From assembly GCF_900069005.2 (NCBI RefSeq), contig NZ_LN831279.1, positions 2,620,269 to 2,684,268 on the forward strand: a stretch of DNA of 64,000 nt, in the 5' to 3' direction. The notes below the pieces were generated by a model. It was not told the DNA's origin and did no database searches. It worked only from the letters and a program-made list of their open reading frames with translations. The DNA comes from Paenibacillus sp. GM2. Its GTDB lineage: Bacteria > Bacillota > Bacilli > Paenibacillales > Paenibacillaceae. Shown here piece after piece: positions 8,817 through 17,999 of this stretch. How positions within the stretch are numbered: the first letter of the stretch is position 1; each line of letters begins with the position of its first letter. Position numbers and translations under genes: made by a program.

Positions 8817-9416
8817 ATGGCACGTTACACTGGTCCTAAATTTAAACTCAGCCGCCGCCTTGGCATCTCTTTGAGCGGTACTGGCAAAGATTTGAAACGC
8901 CCTTTCCCTCCTGGACAACATGGTCCTAACCAACGGAGAAAAATCAGCAACTATGGCATGCAGTTGATGGAGAAGCAAAAACTGCGTCATATGTACGGCT
9001 TGGGCGAAAAACAATTCCGTACTTTGTTTGAAAAAGCACAAAAAATGCAAGGTATTGCTGGTGAAAACTTCATGATCTTGCTGGAAAGCCGTTTGGACAA
9101 CCTTGTATATCGTCTTGGTTTTGCTAATTCCCGTGCAGGCGCACGTCAATTGGTATCCCACGGACATATCACTGTTAACGGCAAGAAGGTAAACATTCCA
9201 TCCTTCCGCGTAAGCTTGGGTGATGTAATCAGCCTTCGCGAAAGAAGCCGCGGTCAATCTTCTGTCAAAGAAGCTTTGGAAAACCGTTCGCATCTTCCAG
9301 CCTATCTTGAATACAACGACAACGCTATGGAAGGCAAATTCATTCGCTTGCCAGAACGCGCTGAGTTGTCCCAAGATATCGACGAGAAGCAAATCGTCGA
9401 ATTCTACAACCGTTAA
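8817..9416 (+). CDS. rpsD: 30S ribosomal protein S4
   Basis: Protein of 199 aa, standard length for bacterial S4, which nucleates assembly of the 16S rRNA 5' domain. N-terminal [19 protein letters not shown] and the central S4 RNA-binding domain ([38 protein letters not shown]) are unmistakable. There are no N-terminal zinc-binding cysteines, so it is the Zn-independent (C-minus) form. It is a single gene, with an AAAGGAG site, a strong promoter with a long leader upstream and a strong terminator downstream. Confidence 0.98.
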   Translation: MARYTGPKFKLSRRLGISLSGTGKDLKRPFPPGQHGPNQRRKISNYGMQLMEKQKLRHMYGLGEKQFRTLFEKAQKMQGIAGENFMILLESRLDNLVYRLGFANSRAGARQLVSHGHITVNGKKVNIPSFRVSLGDVISLRERSRGQSSVKEALENRSHLPAYLEYNDNAMEGKFIRLPERAELSQDIDEKQIVEFYNR

Positions 9417-9433
9417 TATCTGTTCGCTGATCG

Positions 9434-9474
9434 AGCTGCTTCCAAGGTTTTTAGAGCCTTGGGGCAGCTTTTTT
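9434..9474 (+). terminator. rpsD terminator
   Basis: AGCTGC-CCAAGG pairs with CCTTGG-GCAGCT, followed by six T. Confidence 0.9.
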
Positions 9475-9690
9475 CATGATGGAGTTTCCCCTGGTTCAGA
9501 CCCTGCCTTTATTTCCCCCTTCCGGCAACTCATTCCCTCATTTCGTTTTGTATATAATAGAGAATATTCAAAGATCAAAGATTCCCCTTATGCTTGGTTT
9601 AAATCTTAAAATCGTCAATAAAGGCGAAAAAGCGGTCATTTTCCTCATTTTTTATGCTATAATGTTGCTTGTTATAAAGGAGGATACTGC

Positions 9691-12600
9691 ATGGTTCATG
9701 AGAACGATAAAAGCTCCGGACGGCCGTCAGGTCAAGGCATCTCCCGGAGCAATAAAAACGAGAAAAGCGAGAAAAGCAAGAAACCTCCCCGTAAGCGCAG
9801 CAAGTGGCGTTGGGTCTGGACGTCTCTCAGCGTCCTCATCATGCTTATTATTGCCGGAGTTCTCTTTGCAGGAGGGGCCGTCTTCGGCTATGTAACCTCT
9901 ATCGTAAAAGATGACCCTGTACGTTCACGGGAAGATATCGAGCAGAAAATCGCATATAACGAAATCACCGGATTTGCCTATTTCCGCAATGGTGATCCTA
10001 TCGGCCAGCTTCGTACCGAAGAAGATCGACGGCCAATCAGCACCGAGGAGATCCCCAATTCTGTAGTCGATGCATTACTCGCCATCGAGGACAATCATTT
10101 TTACGATCATAAAGGGATCGACTTCAAAGGGACGCTGCGCGCTGTCAAACAGAAACTGCTGAATGAAAACGTGCAGACCGGCGGCAGTACACTGACTCAA
10201 CAGTTGGCACGCCGCGTCTTTTTAAATCTGGATCGTACAAGCGATCGCAAAATCAAGGAAATGCTGCTCGCTTTGCGGTTGGAACGCTTTCTGTCCAAGC
10301 CGGAAATTTTGACCGCTTATCTCAATAAGGTACCGTTCGGCAACGGTTCCAACGGCTATCAAGTGTATGGAATCAAGGCAGCAGCAAAGGGCATTTTCAA
10401 TATTTCTAATCTGAGTGATCTCAATATTGCTGAATCGGCTTATCTGGCAGGGCTGCCGCAGCTCCCTTCTTCTTACTCCGCTTACAACGGCAAAGGGGAG
10501 TTTAACGAAGAAGCGTTTGAACGAGCGCTGAAGAGACAGCGTCTTGTGCTGCAGAGAATGCTTGAAGAGAGCAAAATTACGAATGAGCAGTACCAGGAGG
10601 CTCTGGCGTTTGATATCAAAGGAGTGCTCGCTCCGCAGACGAAGAAAGCCTATGAGACTTTCCCATATCTTATGCTGGAGACCGAGCGGCAGGCCGCCAT
10701 CGTTATTGCAATGTTGAATAACCCGAACATGACCAAAGAGGAAGTTTCCAAAAATCCGCAAATGATTGAGGAAGCGCGTCAGGAATTGTTGACCGGGGGT
10801 TATCGGGTTTATACGACGATTGACAAGAAAGTATACAACTCGATGCATAAGGTATCCGACAATGCCGATAACTTCTCGCCTCTCAGCAAGACCAAAGGGC
10901 TTGAGCAAGTTGCCGGAATCATGCTTGATAATCGTACAGGCGCTATTCTCGGCATGATCGAAGGTCGCGATTTCTACACCGAGCAAATGAATTATGCAAC
11001 GCAGATGGTTCGCCAGCCGGGTTCAACGATGAAACCGATCGCCGCCTATTTGCCAGCTATGGAAGCCGGGTTAATCCAGCCAGCCAGCATTATTGACGAT
11101 TCGCCGATCATCCTGCGCGACTATCAGAAGGGTTACCATATTCCGGTCAACTCCAGCGGCGGCTATAAAGGTCTGGTTACAGCCCGCACCGCCTTGAATG
11201 AATCTCGAAATATTCCGGCGCTAAGGGTGTTTAACGATGTGGTTGGCATCGAGAAGGCCTGGGACTTCTCCCGAAAGCTCGGAATCACTACCCTGGATGA
11301 AAAAGATAACGGAGCAACAACAGGTGTACTGGGTGGCCTCACACGCGGAGTAACCGTTGAAGAGCTGACGAATGCTTACAGTTCCATCGCTAACGGCGGT
11401 AATTTTACGGACTCCTACATGATTGAGAAGATCACCGATTCCAAAGGCAAGATCGTCTATAAGCATGAGGTTAAGCCGGAGCGAGTATTCTCGGAGCAAA
11501 CCGCTTATCTGATGACCGATATGCTGCGCACCGTTATTACAGACGGTACCGGCAAATCGATCAAGTCTTCCTTCAAGAATTATGGCAAAATTCCGATTGT
11601 CGGCAAGACCGGAACAACGCAAAATTATGCCGACGTGTGGTTTATGGGATATACCCCGGACGTAACACTAGGAATATGGATCGGGTACAAGGAACCGGCC
11701 AACACCTTATCCGATGCCGGTAAATCCCGGGCTCGCTCGATCTGGGCCTCTGTTATGAATGAAGTGACCGAGAACGAGAAAGAACTGTTCGTCACACCAA
11801 GTTTTACAAAGCCTGACGGTATCGTCTCCAAGACGGTCTCCGGCTATAGCGGCAAGCTGCCGACTGAATTAACGAGAGAGGCCGGCAAGCTGGTTACCGA
11901 TATTTTCAATGCTAAATATGTCCCTACCGAACCTGATGACGTATTGGTAAGAATGAAATATATCACTTATGACGGTGTCAACTATATTCCGCAAGAAGCG
12001 ACTCCTTCCGATATGGTTCGGGAGAAGGTTGTTGTAAAGCGGGCCAAACCGATCAAAGAATTGATTGAAGAATTGCAGCATGCCTTCTCTGTTATGAAGG
12101 GCGGCCATCGCTCACTCGATTACTATATGCCGAAAGATGCAGGGGAAGACGCTCCGAACAAGATCGACCCGCGGGTGGATGACGGAGCAGCTCCAGCGGC
12201 GCCTAGCAATATCAGACTGACTGGCGAAGGCAGCATTACCTTTAATAAAAATAGTGAGAAGGATGTTGTAGGCTATCGCTTGTATCGTTCTACGGATGGC
12301 ATAAATTATCAGAATACGGGGAAGGTAATACTCGTCGGCGAGACTACGCAGTTCTCTGATTCAGGCGGAGCAGCGTTCAGTTATTATGTGACGGCGGTTG
12401 ATGTTGCTGGCAAGGAATCCGAGCCGAGCGCCATCGTTAGCAGCGCATGGACTCCTGAGCAGCCTTTCCCTAGAGAGGAACTTCCATGGCCAAACGATCC
12501 GGATGACTCATCCAATGGTCAGTCACTCCCGGCGGCTCCCGTTCAAGTAAATATTCAGGGAGATAACGGACAGTACACGGTGAGTTGGGCTGCCAATGCC

Positions 12601-12792
12601 CACGATGACCAGGTAACAAGCTACGGCATCTACTTCTCCGATCGTTCGGACGGCTCCTACTCCAATATAGGCTCTACGCCAGGAACGCAGTTCAGCTTCC
12701 AGAGCGATGCCTCAAATGGCTGGATCAAGGTTACCGCCTTTAACAGTAAAGGCGAATCTATCCCGTCATCCCCAGTGAAGTTTGGCAGCTAA
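9691..12792 (+). CDS. Class A penicillin-binding protein (PBP1A type)
   Basis: Bifunctional peptidoglycan synthase of 1033 aa, larger than most because of its C-terminal extension. Order: Lys/Arg-rich cytosolic tail, one membrane anchor (about residues 50-72), GT51 transglycosylase (EDNHFYDHKG near 134 with the catalytic Glu; GGSTLTQQLARRVF near 163), then transpeptidase with STMK near 446, SRN near 505 and KTGTT near 638. Residues about 830-1033 hold two fibronectin type III-like modules (PSNIRLTGEGSITF and VQVNIQGDNGQYTVSW), as in Bacillus PonA-like enzymes. GGAGG precedes the ATG and TATAAT at 9658-9663 is a possible -10. A perfect terminator follows. Confidence 0.95.
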   Translation: MVHENDKSSGRPSGQGISRSNKNEKSEKSKKPPRKRSKWRWVWTSLSVLIMLIIAGVLFAGGAVFGYVTSIVKDDPVRSREDIEQKIAYNEITGFAYFRNGDPIGQLRTEEDRRPISTEEIPNSVVDALLAIEDNHFYDHKGIDFKGTLRAVKQKLLNENVQTGGSTLTQQLARRVFLNLDRTSDRKIKEMLLALRLERFLSKPEILTAYLNKVPFGNGSNGYQVYGIKAAAKGIFNISNLSDLNIAESAYLAGLPQLPSSYSAYNGKGEFNEEAFERALKRQRLVLQRMLEESKITNEQYQEALAFDIKGVLAPQTKKAYETFPYLMLETERQAAIVIAMLNNPNMTKEEVSKNPQMIEEARQELLTGGYRVYTTIDKKVYNSMHKVSDNADNFSPLSKTKGLEQVAGIMLDNRTGAILGMIEGRDFYTEQMNYATQMVRQPGSTMKPIAAYLPAMEAGLIQPASIIDDSPIILRDYQKGYHIPVNSSGGYKGLVTARTALNESRNIPALRVFNDVVGIEKAWDFSRKLGITTLDEKDNGATTGVLGGLTRGVTVEELTNAYSSIANGGNFTDSYMIEKITDSKGKIVYKHEVKPERVFSEQTAYLMTDMLRTVITDGTGKSIKSSFKNYGKIPIVGKTGTTQNYADVWFMGYTPDVTLGIWIGYKEPANTLSDAGKSRARSIWASVMNEVTENEKELFVTPSFTKPDGIVSKTVSGYSGKLPTELTREAGKLVTDIFNAKYVPTEPDDVLVRMKYITYDGVNYIPQEATPSDMVREKVVVKRAKPIKELIEELQHAFSVMKGGHRSLDYYMPKDAGEDAPNKIDPRVDDGAAPAAPSNIRLTGEGSITFNKNSEKDVVGYRLYRSTDGINYQNTGKVILVGETTQFSDSGGAAFSYYVTAVDVAGKESEPSAIVSSAWTPEQPFPREELPWPNDPDDSSNGQSLPAAPVQVNIQGDNGQYTVSWAANAHDDQVTSYGIYFSDRSDGSYSNIGSTPGTQFSFQSDASNGWIKVTAFNSKGESIPSSPVKFGS

Positions 12793-12809
12793 GCGGATAT
12801 AACACAAAC

Positions 12810-12846
12810 AGAGGGTTCCAGGAAGATTTTCCTGGAACCCTCTTTA
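12810..12846 (+). terminator. Terminator of the PBP gene
   Basis: Perfect 14-base stem (AGAGGGTTCCAGGA and complement) with a short loop and a T run. Confidence 0.92.
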
Positions 12847-12973
12847 TTTATGTCACATCCAACGTGATAAAAAGTACGGTTTTCGGCACCCAAGCTCAAG
12901 CTTCCGGATGCAGTTCTTCAATGCGCTGCGGTTGAATGAAGCTGGATCTGCAGTTCACAGCGTACTCAGCCCT

Positions 12974-14698
12974 CTAATCCTCAATTGTGGACAAATCACC
13001 GGTTGGAAGATTCAACTCCCAGGCTTTCAGTACCCGGCGCATGATTTTACCGGAACGGGTCTTAGGCAGCTTATCCTTGAATTCAATCTCGCGTGGAGCC
13101 GCGTGCGCAGACAAGCCTTCCTTGACGAAACGGGAAATCTCCGCCTTAAGCTCATCGGTAGCCACATACCCTTCCCGCAGAGAGACAAAGGCCTTGATAA
13201 TCTCACCGCGAACCGGATCCGGCTTGCCGATAACTCCCGCCTCGGCTACAGCCGGATGCTCCACCAGCTTGCTCTCGACCTCAAACGGTCCGATGCGCTC
13301 GCCTGAAGAGTTGATTACGTCATCGATCCGGCCTTGGAACCAAAAGTACCCGTCCTCATCCATATAAGCCGTATCACCGGAAATATACCAGCCCGGGATG
13401 CGGAAGTACTCCTCATACTTCGGTGCATTGTTCCAGATCAGGCGCATCATGGACGGCCATGGCGTACGAATCGCCAGATTCCCCATCCGGTTTGGTGGGA
13501 GCTCCTTGCCGTTATCATCGATAATCGCCGCCTCTATACCTGGCACCGGCTTGCCCATGGAGCCCGGCTTGATCGGCATCGACGGATAGTTGCAGATCAA
13601 TTGCCCGCCTGTCTCCGTCATCCACCAGGTATCATGAATTCGATGGCCATAGACTCTATGTCCCCAGCGAACCACCTCCGGGTTAAGCGGCTCGCCCACA
13701 GATAGGACATGCCTTAACGAGGAGAGATCATACTGCTTCACGATATCCTCACCAGCTCCCATAAGCATACGGAAAGCCGTTGGTGCGCTGTACCATATTG
13801 TCACCTGGTTGTTAGCAATCGTCTCATACCAGTCGCCAGGGCCAAATCTGCCCCCGCGGACTACGTTAGTAACCCCATGCAGCCAAGGTGCGAATATCCC
13901 GTATGAGGTTCCCGTGACCCAGCCCGGGTCGGCCGTGCACCAATATACATCCCCTTCGCGCAAATCCAGGACGACTCTGCCCGTGTGATAATGCTGAACC
14001 ATTGCATTGTGGACATGGTACACTCCCTTCGGTCTCCCCGTTGAACCGGAAGTATAATGAAGGATCATTCCGTCCTCACGATTAAGCCATTCAATCTCCG
14101 CTTCAGGGGAGGCCTGCTTCATCTTGGCATGGTAATCAAGCGTATTCTCATCCTCGGCGACGTTCTCGCCCACGACGAATACCGTCTTCAGCAGCGGCAG
14201 CTCATCCCGCTTTATTCGCGGCAGCAATGCCGGAGTCGTAATGATCGCGGTGGCTCCGCTATCCTCAAGTCTATCTTTGACTGCCGTTTCCATAAAAGCT
14301 TCGAACAATGGCCCAACGACCGCACCAACCTTAAGCGTGCCGAGAAGTGTAATATATAGCTCAGGACTGCGTGGCATGAAAATAAATACACGATCCCCTT
14401 TTGCTATTCCACGACTGCGCAGCACATTGGCAAAGCGGTTGGTCTGGTCCTTCAGATCCTGAAAGGTATACGATTCATTGCGGCTTGCATCACTGAACCG
14501 CAGCGCAACGCGATCCCCTTTGCCAGCATCAACATGGCGATCTATCGCCTCATAGGCCATATTCACCTTACCTGTCTCATACCAGGAAAATTGCTTCTCT
14601 ACTTCCTCCCAATTAAAATTCGCATACGCTTCTTCATAGCTGCCCAGATGGGATGAGGCGGCCTCCGCCCAAATAATTTCTCCTTGCAGTTGACTCAT
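12974..14698 (-). CDS. acsA: Acetyl-CoA synthetase
   Basis: AMP-forming acetate-CoA ligase of 574 aa, the length of the Bacillus AcsA. The P-loop-like ATP motif TSGSTGRPKG lies near residue 213, the adenylate core WWMTETGG near 355, and the hinge/acylation motif PKTRSGKIMRR near 547-557. The Lys in SGK is the residue acetylated by AcuA and deacetylated by AcuC in B. subtilis, and both enzymes are encoded divergently next door, so the whole post-translational switch is present. An AAGGAGG site fixes the start. The cre-like site at 14757 implies CcpA control. Confidence 0.95.
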   Translation of the reverse strand: MSQLQGEIIWAEAASSHLGSYEEAYANFNWEEVEKQFSWYETGKVNMAYEAIDRHVDAGKGDRVALRFSDASRNESYTFQDLKDQTNRFANVLRSRGIAKGDRVFIFMPRSPELYITLLGTLKVGAVVGPLFEAFMETAVKDRLEDSGATAIITTPALLPRIKRDELPLLKTVFVVGENVAEDENTLDYHAKMKQASPEAEIEWLNREDGMILHYTSGSTGRPKGVYHVHNAMVQHYHTGRVVLDLREGDVYWCTADPGWVTGTSYGIFAPWLHGVTNVVRGGRFGPGDWYETIANNQVTIWYSAPTAFRMLMGAGEDIVKQYDLSSLRHVLSVGEPLNPEVVRWGHRVYGHRIHDTWWMTETGGQLICNYPSMPIKPGSMGKPVPGIEAAIIDDNGKELPPNRMGNLAIRTPWPSMMRLIWNNAPKYEEYFRIPGWYISGDTAYMDEDGYFWFQGRIDDVINSSGERIGPFEVESKLVEHPAVAEAGVIGKPDPVRGEIIKAFVSLREGYVATDELKAEISRFVKEGLSAHAAPREIEFKDKLPKTRSGKIMRRVLKAWELNLPTGDLSTIED

Positions 14699-15004
14699 TG
14701 TTCCATCCTCCTTGAATCTGTAAGATTGAAATAAATGAAAATAAAAGATGAAGATATGAAAACGGATACAAAAATGGGATGAATAGAAGGGTAATTTAGT
14801 TTGATAAAGAGTAGGATGGTATCCGTTCTATGAAGAAGCAAAAAAGAGGAGAGAAGTTTGTAAATAACATCACATTGTCAATGTATAATTGTGATCTTTT
14901 TGTGTCGGATATCATTATAGCACACGTTATTACGACACGGCTATACTTTTCAAATTTTCATTTTTCTGTTATAAGTGAGAGGAAAGAGCTAAGGAGGCGG
15001 TCCC
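14699..15004. other. acsA-acuA divergent control region
   Basis: AT-rich spacer of about 306 bases between divergent genes. It contains the cre-like element at 14757-14770 and no convincing gene; a short open frame at 14830 has no supporting features. Confidence 0.6.
14757..14770. promoter_or_regulatory. cre-like CcpA operator
   Basis: TGAAAACGGATACA matches the catabolite-responsive element consensus TGWAANCGNTNWCA at all but one fixed position. It lies between acsA and acuA, which are CcpA targets in B. subtilis, and ccpA itself is 3.2 kb away. Confidence 0.6.
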
Positions 15005-15637
15005 ATGGAACACCGTAAAACGTATATCCGCCATACGATACCCTACCAGGATAATGAGATCGTCATCGAAGGTCCTGTCTCGCCTTCCCACCTGCAGACC
15101 TTGCAGATGCATCCCGAGCTGGATGCTTTTCGCAGGCCGAAGGACCAGCATGAGGCCTTGGTCGAAATTGCCGGCTTGCCGGAAGGGCGGATCATTCTGG
15201 CGAGAGTGAACGAAGTGATTGTTGGTTATGTGACCTTCCACTACCCGGATGAAATGGAGCGTTGGTCACAAGGGCAAATGCCCGATTTGATCGAGCTGGG
15301 CGCCATCGAAGTGGCCAATGCCTATCGTTCGATGAAGCTGGGGTCAAGAATGATTAATACCGCCTTTGAAGACAGTCAGATGGAGAAATATATTGTATTC
15401 ACGACCGAATATTATTGGCACTGGGATTTAAAGAGCAGTGGACTCAGCGTCTGGGACTACCGCAAAATGATGGAGCGGCTGATGCAAACCGTAGATATGG
15501 TCTGGTATGCGACCGACGATCCGGAGATTTGCTCCCATCCGGCCAACTGCTTGATGGTACGTATCGGCAAAGAAGTGCCTATTGAATCGGAAGAGCAGTT
15601 TGATCGGATTCGTTTCCAGCAGCGCTTTATGTATTAG
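15005..15637 (+). CDS. acuA: Acetoin utilization protein AcuA (protein acetyltransferase)
   Basis: GNAT-fold protein of 210 aa, the same length as B. subtilis AcuA, which acetylates and inactivates acetyl-CoA synthetase. Visible GNAT features include the strand IILARVNEVIVGYVTFH followed by ELGAIEVANAYRSMKLGSRMI, the acetyl-CoA binding turn. Ribosome binding site AAGGAGG, seven bases before ATG. It is divergent from its presumed target acsA. In Bacillus the operon is acuABC; here no acuB (CBS/ACT protein) follows, only a repeat element and then acuC. Confidence 0.92.
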   Translation: MEHRKTYIRHTIPYQDNEIVIEGPVSPSHLQTLQMHPELDAFRRPKDQHEALVEIAGLPEGRIILARVNEVIVGYVTFHYPDEMERWSQGQMPDLIELGAIEVANAYRSMKLGSRMINTAFEDSQMEKYIVFTTEYYWHWDLKSSGLSVWDYRKMMERLMQTVDMVWYATDDPEICSHPANCLMVRIGKEVPIESEEQFDRIRFQQRFMY

Positions 15638-15892
15638 AGGATATTTAAAAATTCCACCTTGGATTACGACGCAAACCAAGCATGTTCCACTTCGAATTTA
15701 GATTCAGCCGGGCCTAAGAGAATGCTGACAAAATCCTATTTCCTGCGGAAAACCTCTCAGGTGTTCACGTACAAATTACGTACGCTTCGCTCCTTTCGTC
15801 CCTGCTTCATCCAACTGAAGCGTTTTTGAAGAAACGCACATCGGAAGCATAAGCTTCAGTGCTGAAAACTGGCCTTTTTGATCTCGCATTTA
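15636..15892. repeat. Dispersed intergenic repeat, copy 1 (long form)
   Basis: Non-coding element starting TAGAGG-TTTAAAAA at the acuA stop codon and ending CTTTTTGA-CGCATTT. Its ends match two shorter copies at 19482 and 22571; a 21-base internal stretch starting at 15861 (GCTGAAAACTGG...) is shared with copy 2 with one mismatch. Confidence 0.55.
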
Positions 15893-15945
15893 TTAATATG
15901 GGCTGCAAGCTGCAACTAAGGGCCATAAGGAAGGAAAGTGAGGCT

Positions 15946-17130
15946 ATGTCTGGAAACGCTTTATTTGTTCATCATGAAGAGCTGTTTAATTATTGTTTTC
16001 ATAACAATCATCCCTTTCATCCGATTCGTCTGCAATTGACATTGGATCTATTGAGGGAGATTCAAGCTCTGGCGCCCGAGCATATACTGCAATCACGCCC
16101 AGCCGTCCCCGGCGAACTGGAATGGGTTCACCAGCCTGCGTATGTGGAGGCCGTTCAGCAATTGAGCAAGAATTCGCCAGATTCCTCCTGGACGACACGA
16201 GCGGAACAGTACGGGTTGATGGACGAGGATACCCCTTTTTTTAGCGGAATGCATGATGCTGCAACGTATGTGGTGGGCGGTTCTATCACAGCGGTTGAAG
16301 CCGTCCTCTCCGGACAGACAACGCATGCCCTGCATTTAGGCGGCGGACTGCACCACGCACTCTCAGGCAAAGCAGCCGGTTTTTGCGTCTACAATGATGC
16401 TGCGGTGGCTATTGAATATGCCAGGCGTCAATACGGGGCCCGTGTACTCTATATTGATACCGATGTTCACCATGGAGATGGAGTACAATGGAGCTTCTAT
16501 TCAGAACCAGAGGTTTGCACCTACTCAATTCATGAGACTGGCAAATATCTGTTTCCCGGTACAGGCTTCGTCCACGAACGCGGAGAGCATCACGGATATG
16601 GAGCATGCATGAATATCCCCTTGCAGCCTTATACCGAGGATGATTCCTGGATGGAGTGCTTCGAAGCGTCGGTCCGCAGACTCATCGATTACTACAAGCC
16701 GGATATGATCTTCAGTCTGCACGGCTGCGATGCCCACGCTCTCGATCCATTGTCCCACATGCAATGCAGTATGAGAATCTATCAGGAAATGCCTGCGATC
16801 CTGCACCAGCTGGCCCATATGTACTGCGAGGGACGCTGGGTAGCTGTCGGAGGCGGCGGTTATGACCTGTGGCGCGTTGTTCCCCGGGCATGGAGCCTGC
16901 TCTGGCTGGAGATGAGCGATCATCCGCTGAAGCGGCGGCTTGATACTGATCCCTCCCTTCATCTTCCGCAAGCCTGGGTCGATCGTTGGCAGGATCAGGC
17001 CGAGGTTCGGCTGCCTGCGACCTGGCTGGATGATCTGTCTCATTGGGAAGGCATCCCGCGCCGGGAGGAGATCACAGCCAAAAACCGCGATATTCTCGCG
17101 ATCGCCTTGCAGGATTATCCTGAAATTTGA
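15946..17130 (+). CDS. acuC: AcuC, histone deacetylase-family protein deacetylase
   Basis: Zn-dependent class I/II-type deacetylase of 394 aa. The catalytic core is intact: LHLGGGLHHA near residue 130, YIDTDVHHGDGVQW near 172 with the Asp/His metal ligands, FSLHGCDAHALDPL and VGGGGYD in the C-terminal half. In B. subtilis AcuC removes the acetyl group from AcsA and reactivates it. The ATG at 15946 is chosen after an AAGGAAAG site; an upstream GTG would extend it into the repeat element. Its stop codon is separated from that of convergent mtnN by a single base. Confidence 0.93.
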   Translation: MSGNALFVHHEELFNYCFHNNHPFHPIRLQLTLDLLREIQALAPEHILQSRPAVPGELEWVHQPAYVEAVQQLSKNSPDSSWTTRAEQYGLMDEDTPFFSGMHDAATYVVGGSITAVEAVLSGQTTHALHLGGGLHHALSGKAAGFCVYNDAAVAIEYARRQYGARVLYIDTDVHHGDGVQWSFYSEPEVCTYSIHETGKYLFPGTGFVHERGEHHGYGACMNIPLQPYTEDDSWMECFEASVRRLIDYYKPDMIFSLHGCDAHALDPLSHMQCSMRIYQEMPAILHQLAHMYCEGRWVAVGGGGYDLWRVVPRAWSLLWLEMSDHPLKRRLDTDPSLHLPQAWVDRWQDQAEVRLPATWLDDLSHWEGIPRREEITAKNRDILAIALQDYPEI

Positions 17131-17131
17131 T

Positions 17132-17833
17132 TCAGACAACTCTCTGCAGCATATCATTTACAATCTCAAACGATCGGTTCGCCGCCTTCTCTGTGAACTC
17201 GGCATAATTCACATCCGCTGTTCCGTCCGCCTTATCAGACATTGAGCGAAGTACTACATAAGGAATCTTATTCATATAGCAAACCTGGGCAACAGCAGAG
17301 CCTTCCATTTCTACGCAAGCTCCGGACATAGTCTCATATAGATCACTGACGAGATCACGGTCGGCGACGAATTGGTCCCCTGAGAGCACTCTGCCTACGA
17401 TGAATTTATGGTCTGTACACAGCTTGGCACAGGCCTCTTGGGCCAGTTGGATCAAATCCTCATCCGCAGGAAAATCGGAGATTTCTTGATAAGGTATTAT
17501 TCCGCGCTCATATCCGAGCGGTGTTACATCCATATCGTGCTGCTGGCAAGACGAAGAAATGACGATATCGCCAATATCAAGCGTTGGATGGACAGCCCCG
17601 GCAACTCCGGTAAACCAGATCATATTTACGCCAAAGCAGTCGATCAGCACCTGTGTTGTCATCGCTGCATTCACTTTACCAACTCCCGATTTGCACACGA
17701 CAACGCTCTTGCCATGGAGCAAACCTTGAACGAAAGAGATGCCGGCCCGCTTCACTTCCTCCTTGTCATCCATCCCTTGCAGGAGCAGGGTGATTTCTTC
17801 ATCCATCGCTCCGATAAGACCAATTCTACTCAT
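17132..17833 (-). CDS. mtnN: 5'-methylthioadenosine/S-adenosylhomocysteine nucleosidase
   Basis: Cytosolic nucleosidase of 233 aa that cleaves MTA and SAH to adenine plus methylthioribose or S-ribosylhomocysteine, feeding methionine salvage and AI-2 precursors. Catalytic Glu12 lies in IGAMDEEI, the substrate loop TGVAGAV near residue 78, and the catalytic Asp in RSMSDKADG near 197. AAGGAG precedes the ATG. The gene has no obvious terminator before acuC on the other strand, so the two convergent transcripts should overlap at their 3' ends. Confidence 0.95.
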   Translation of the reverse strand: MSRIGLIGAMDEEITLLLQGMDDKEEVKRAGISFVQGLLHGKSVVVCKSGVGKVNAAMTTQVLIDCFGVNMIWFTGVAGAVHPTLDIGDIVISSSCQQHDMDVTPLGYERGIIPYQEISDFPADEDLIQLAQEACAKLCTDHKFIVGRVLSGDQFVADRDLVSDLYETMSGACVEMEGSAVAQVCYMNKIPYVVLRSMSDKADGTADVNYAEFTEKAANRSFEIVNDMLQRVV

Positions 17834-17886
17834 AGTTCCACGACTCCTTCAGTTCGTATGTATAGCTCATTAAGCTCATTAAACCC

Positions 17887-17919
17887 TAAAAAAGCCCCTT
17901 CCAGAGAAGGAGCTTTTTT
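17887..17919 (-). terminator. ccpA terminator
   Basis: AAAAAAGC-CCTTC pairs with GAAGG-GCTTTTTT around a four-base loop. Confidence 0.85.
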
Positions 17920-17999
17920 CCCGATAACCTTTTTCATATATTTGTTTGTGTCTATCTTCTATCTGATGGCCATCAGCATAGCTAAGGCCCAGTTAAGCA

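Noticed and set aside
8751-9392. Open frame of 213 codons antisense to rpsD
   Set aside because: Lies opposite a highly conserved ribosomal protein gene; no motif and no start signals.
10222-10986. Open frame of 254 codons antisense to the PBP gene
   Set aside because: Shadow of the transglycosylase/transpeptidase coding strand; no domain recognisable.
14830-15018. Short open frame in the acsA-acuA spacer
   Set aside because: No ribosome binding site or coding character, and it overlaps the control region and the acuA start.
16525-17157. Open frame of 210 codons antisense to acuC
   Set aside because: Opposite catalytic motifs of AcuC; no homology visible and overlaps the mtnN end.
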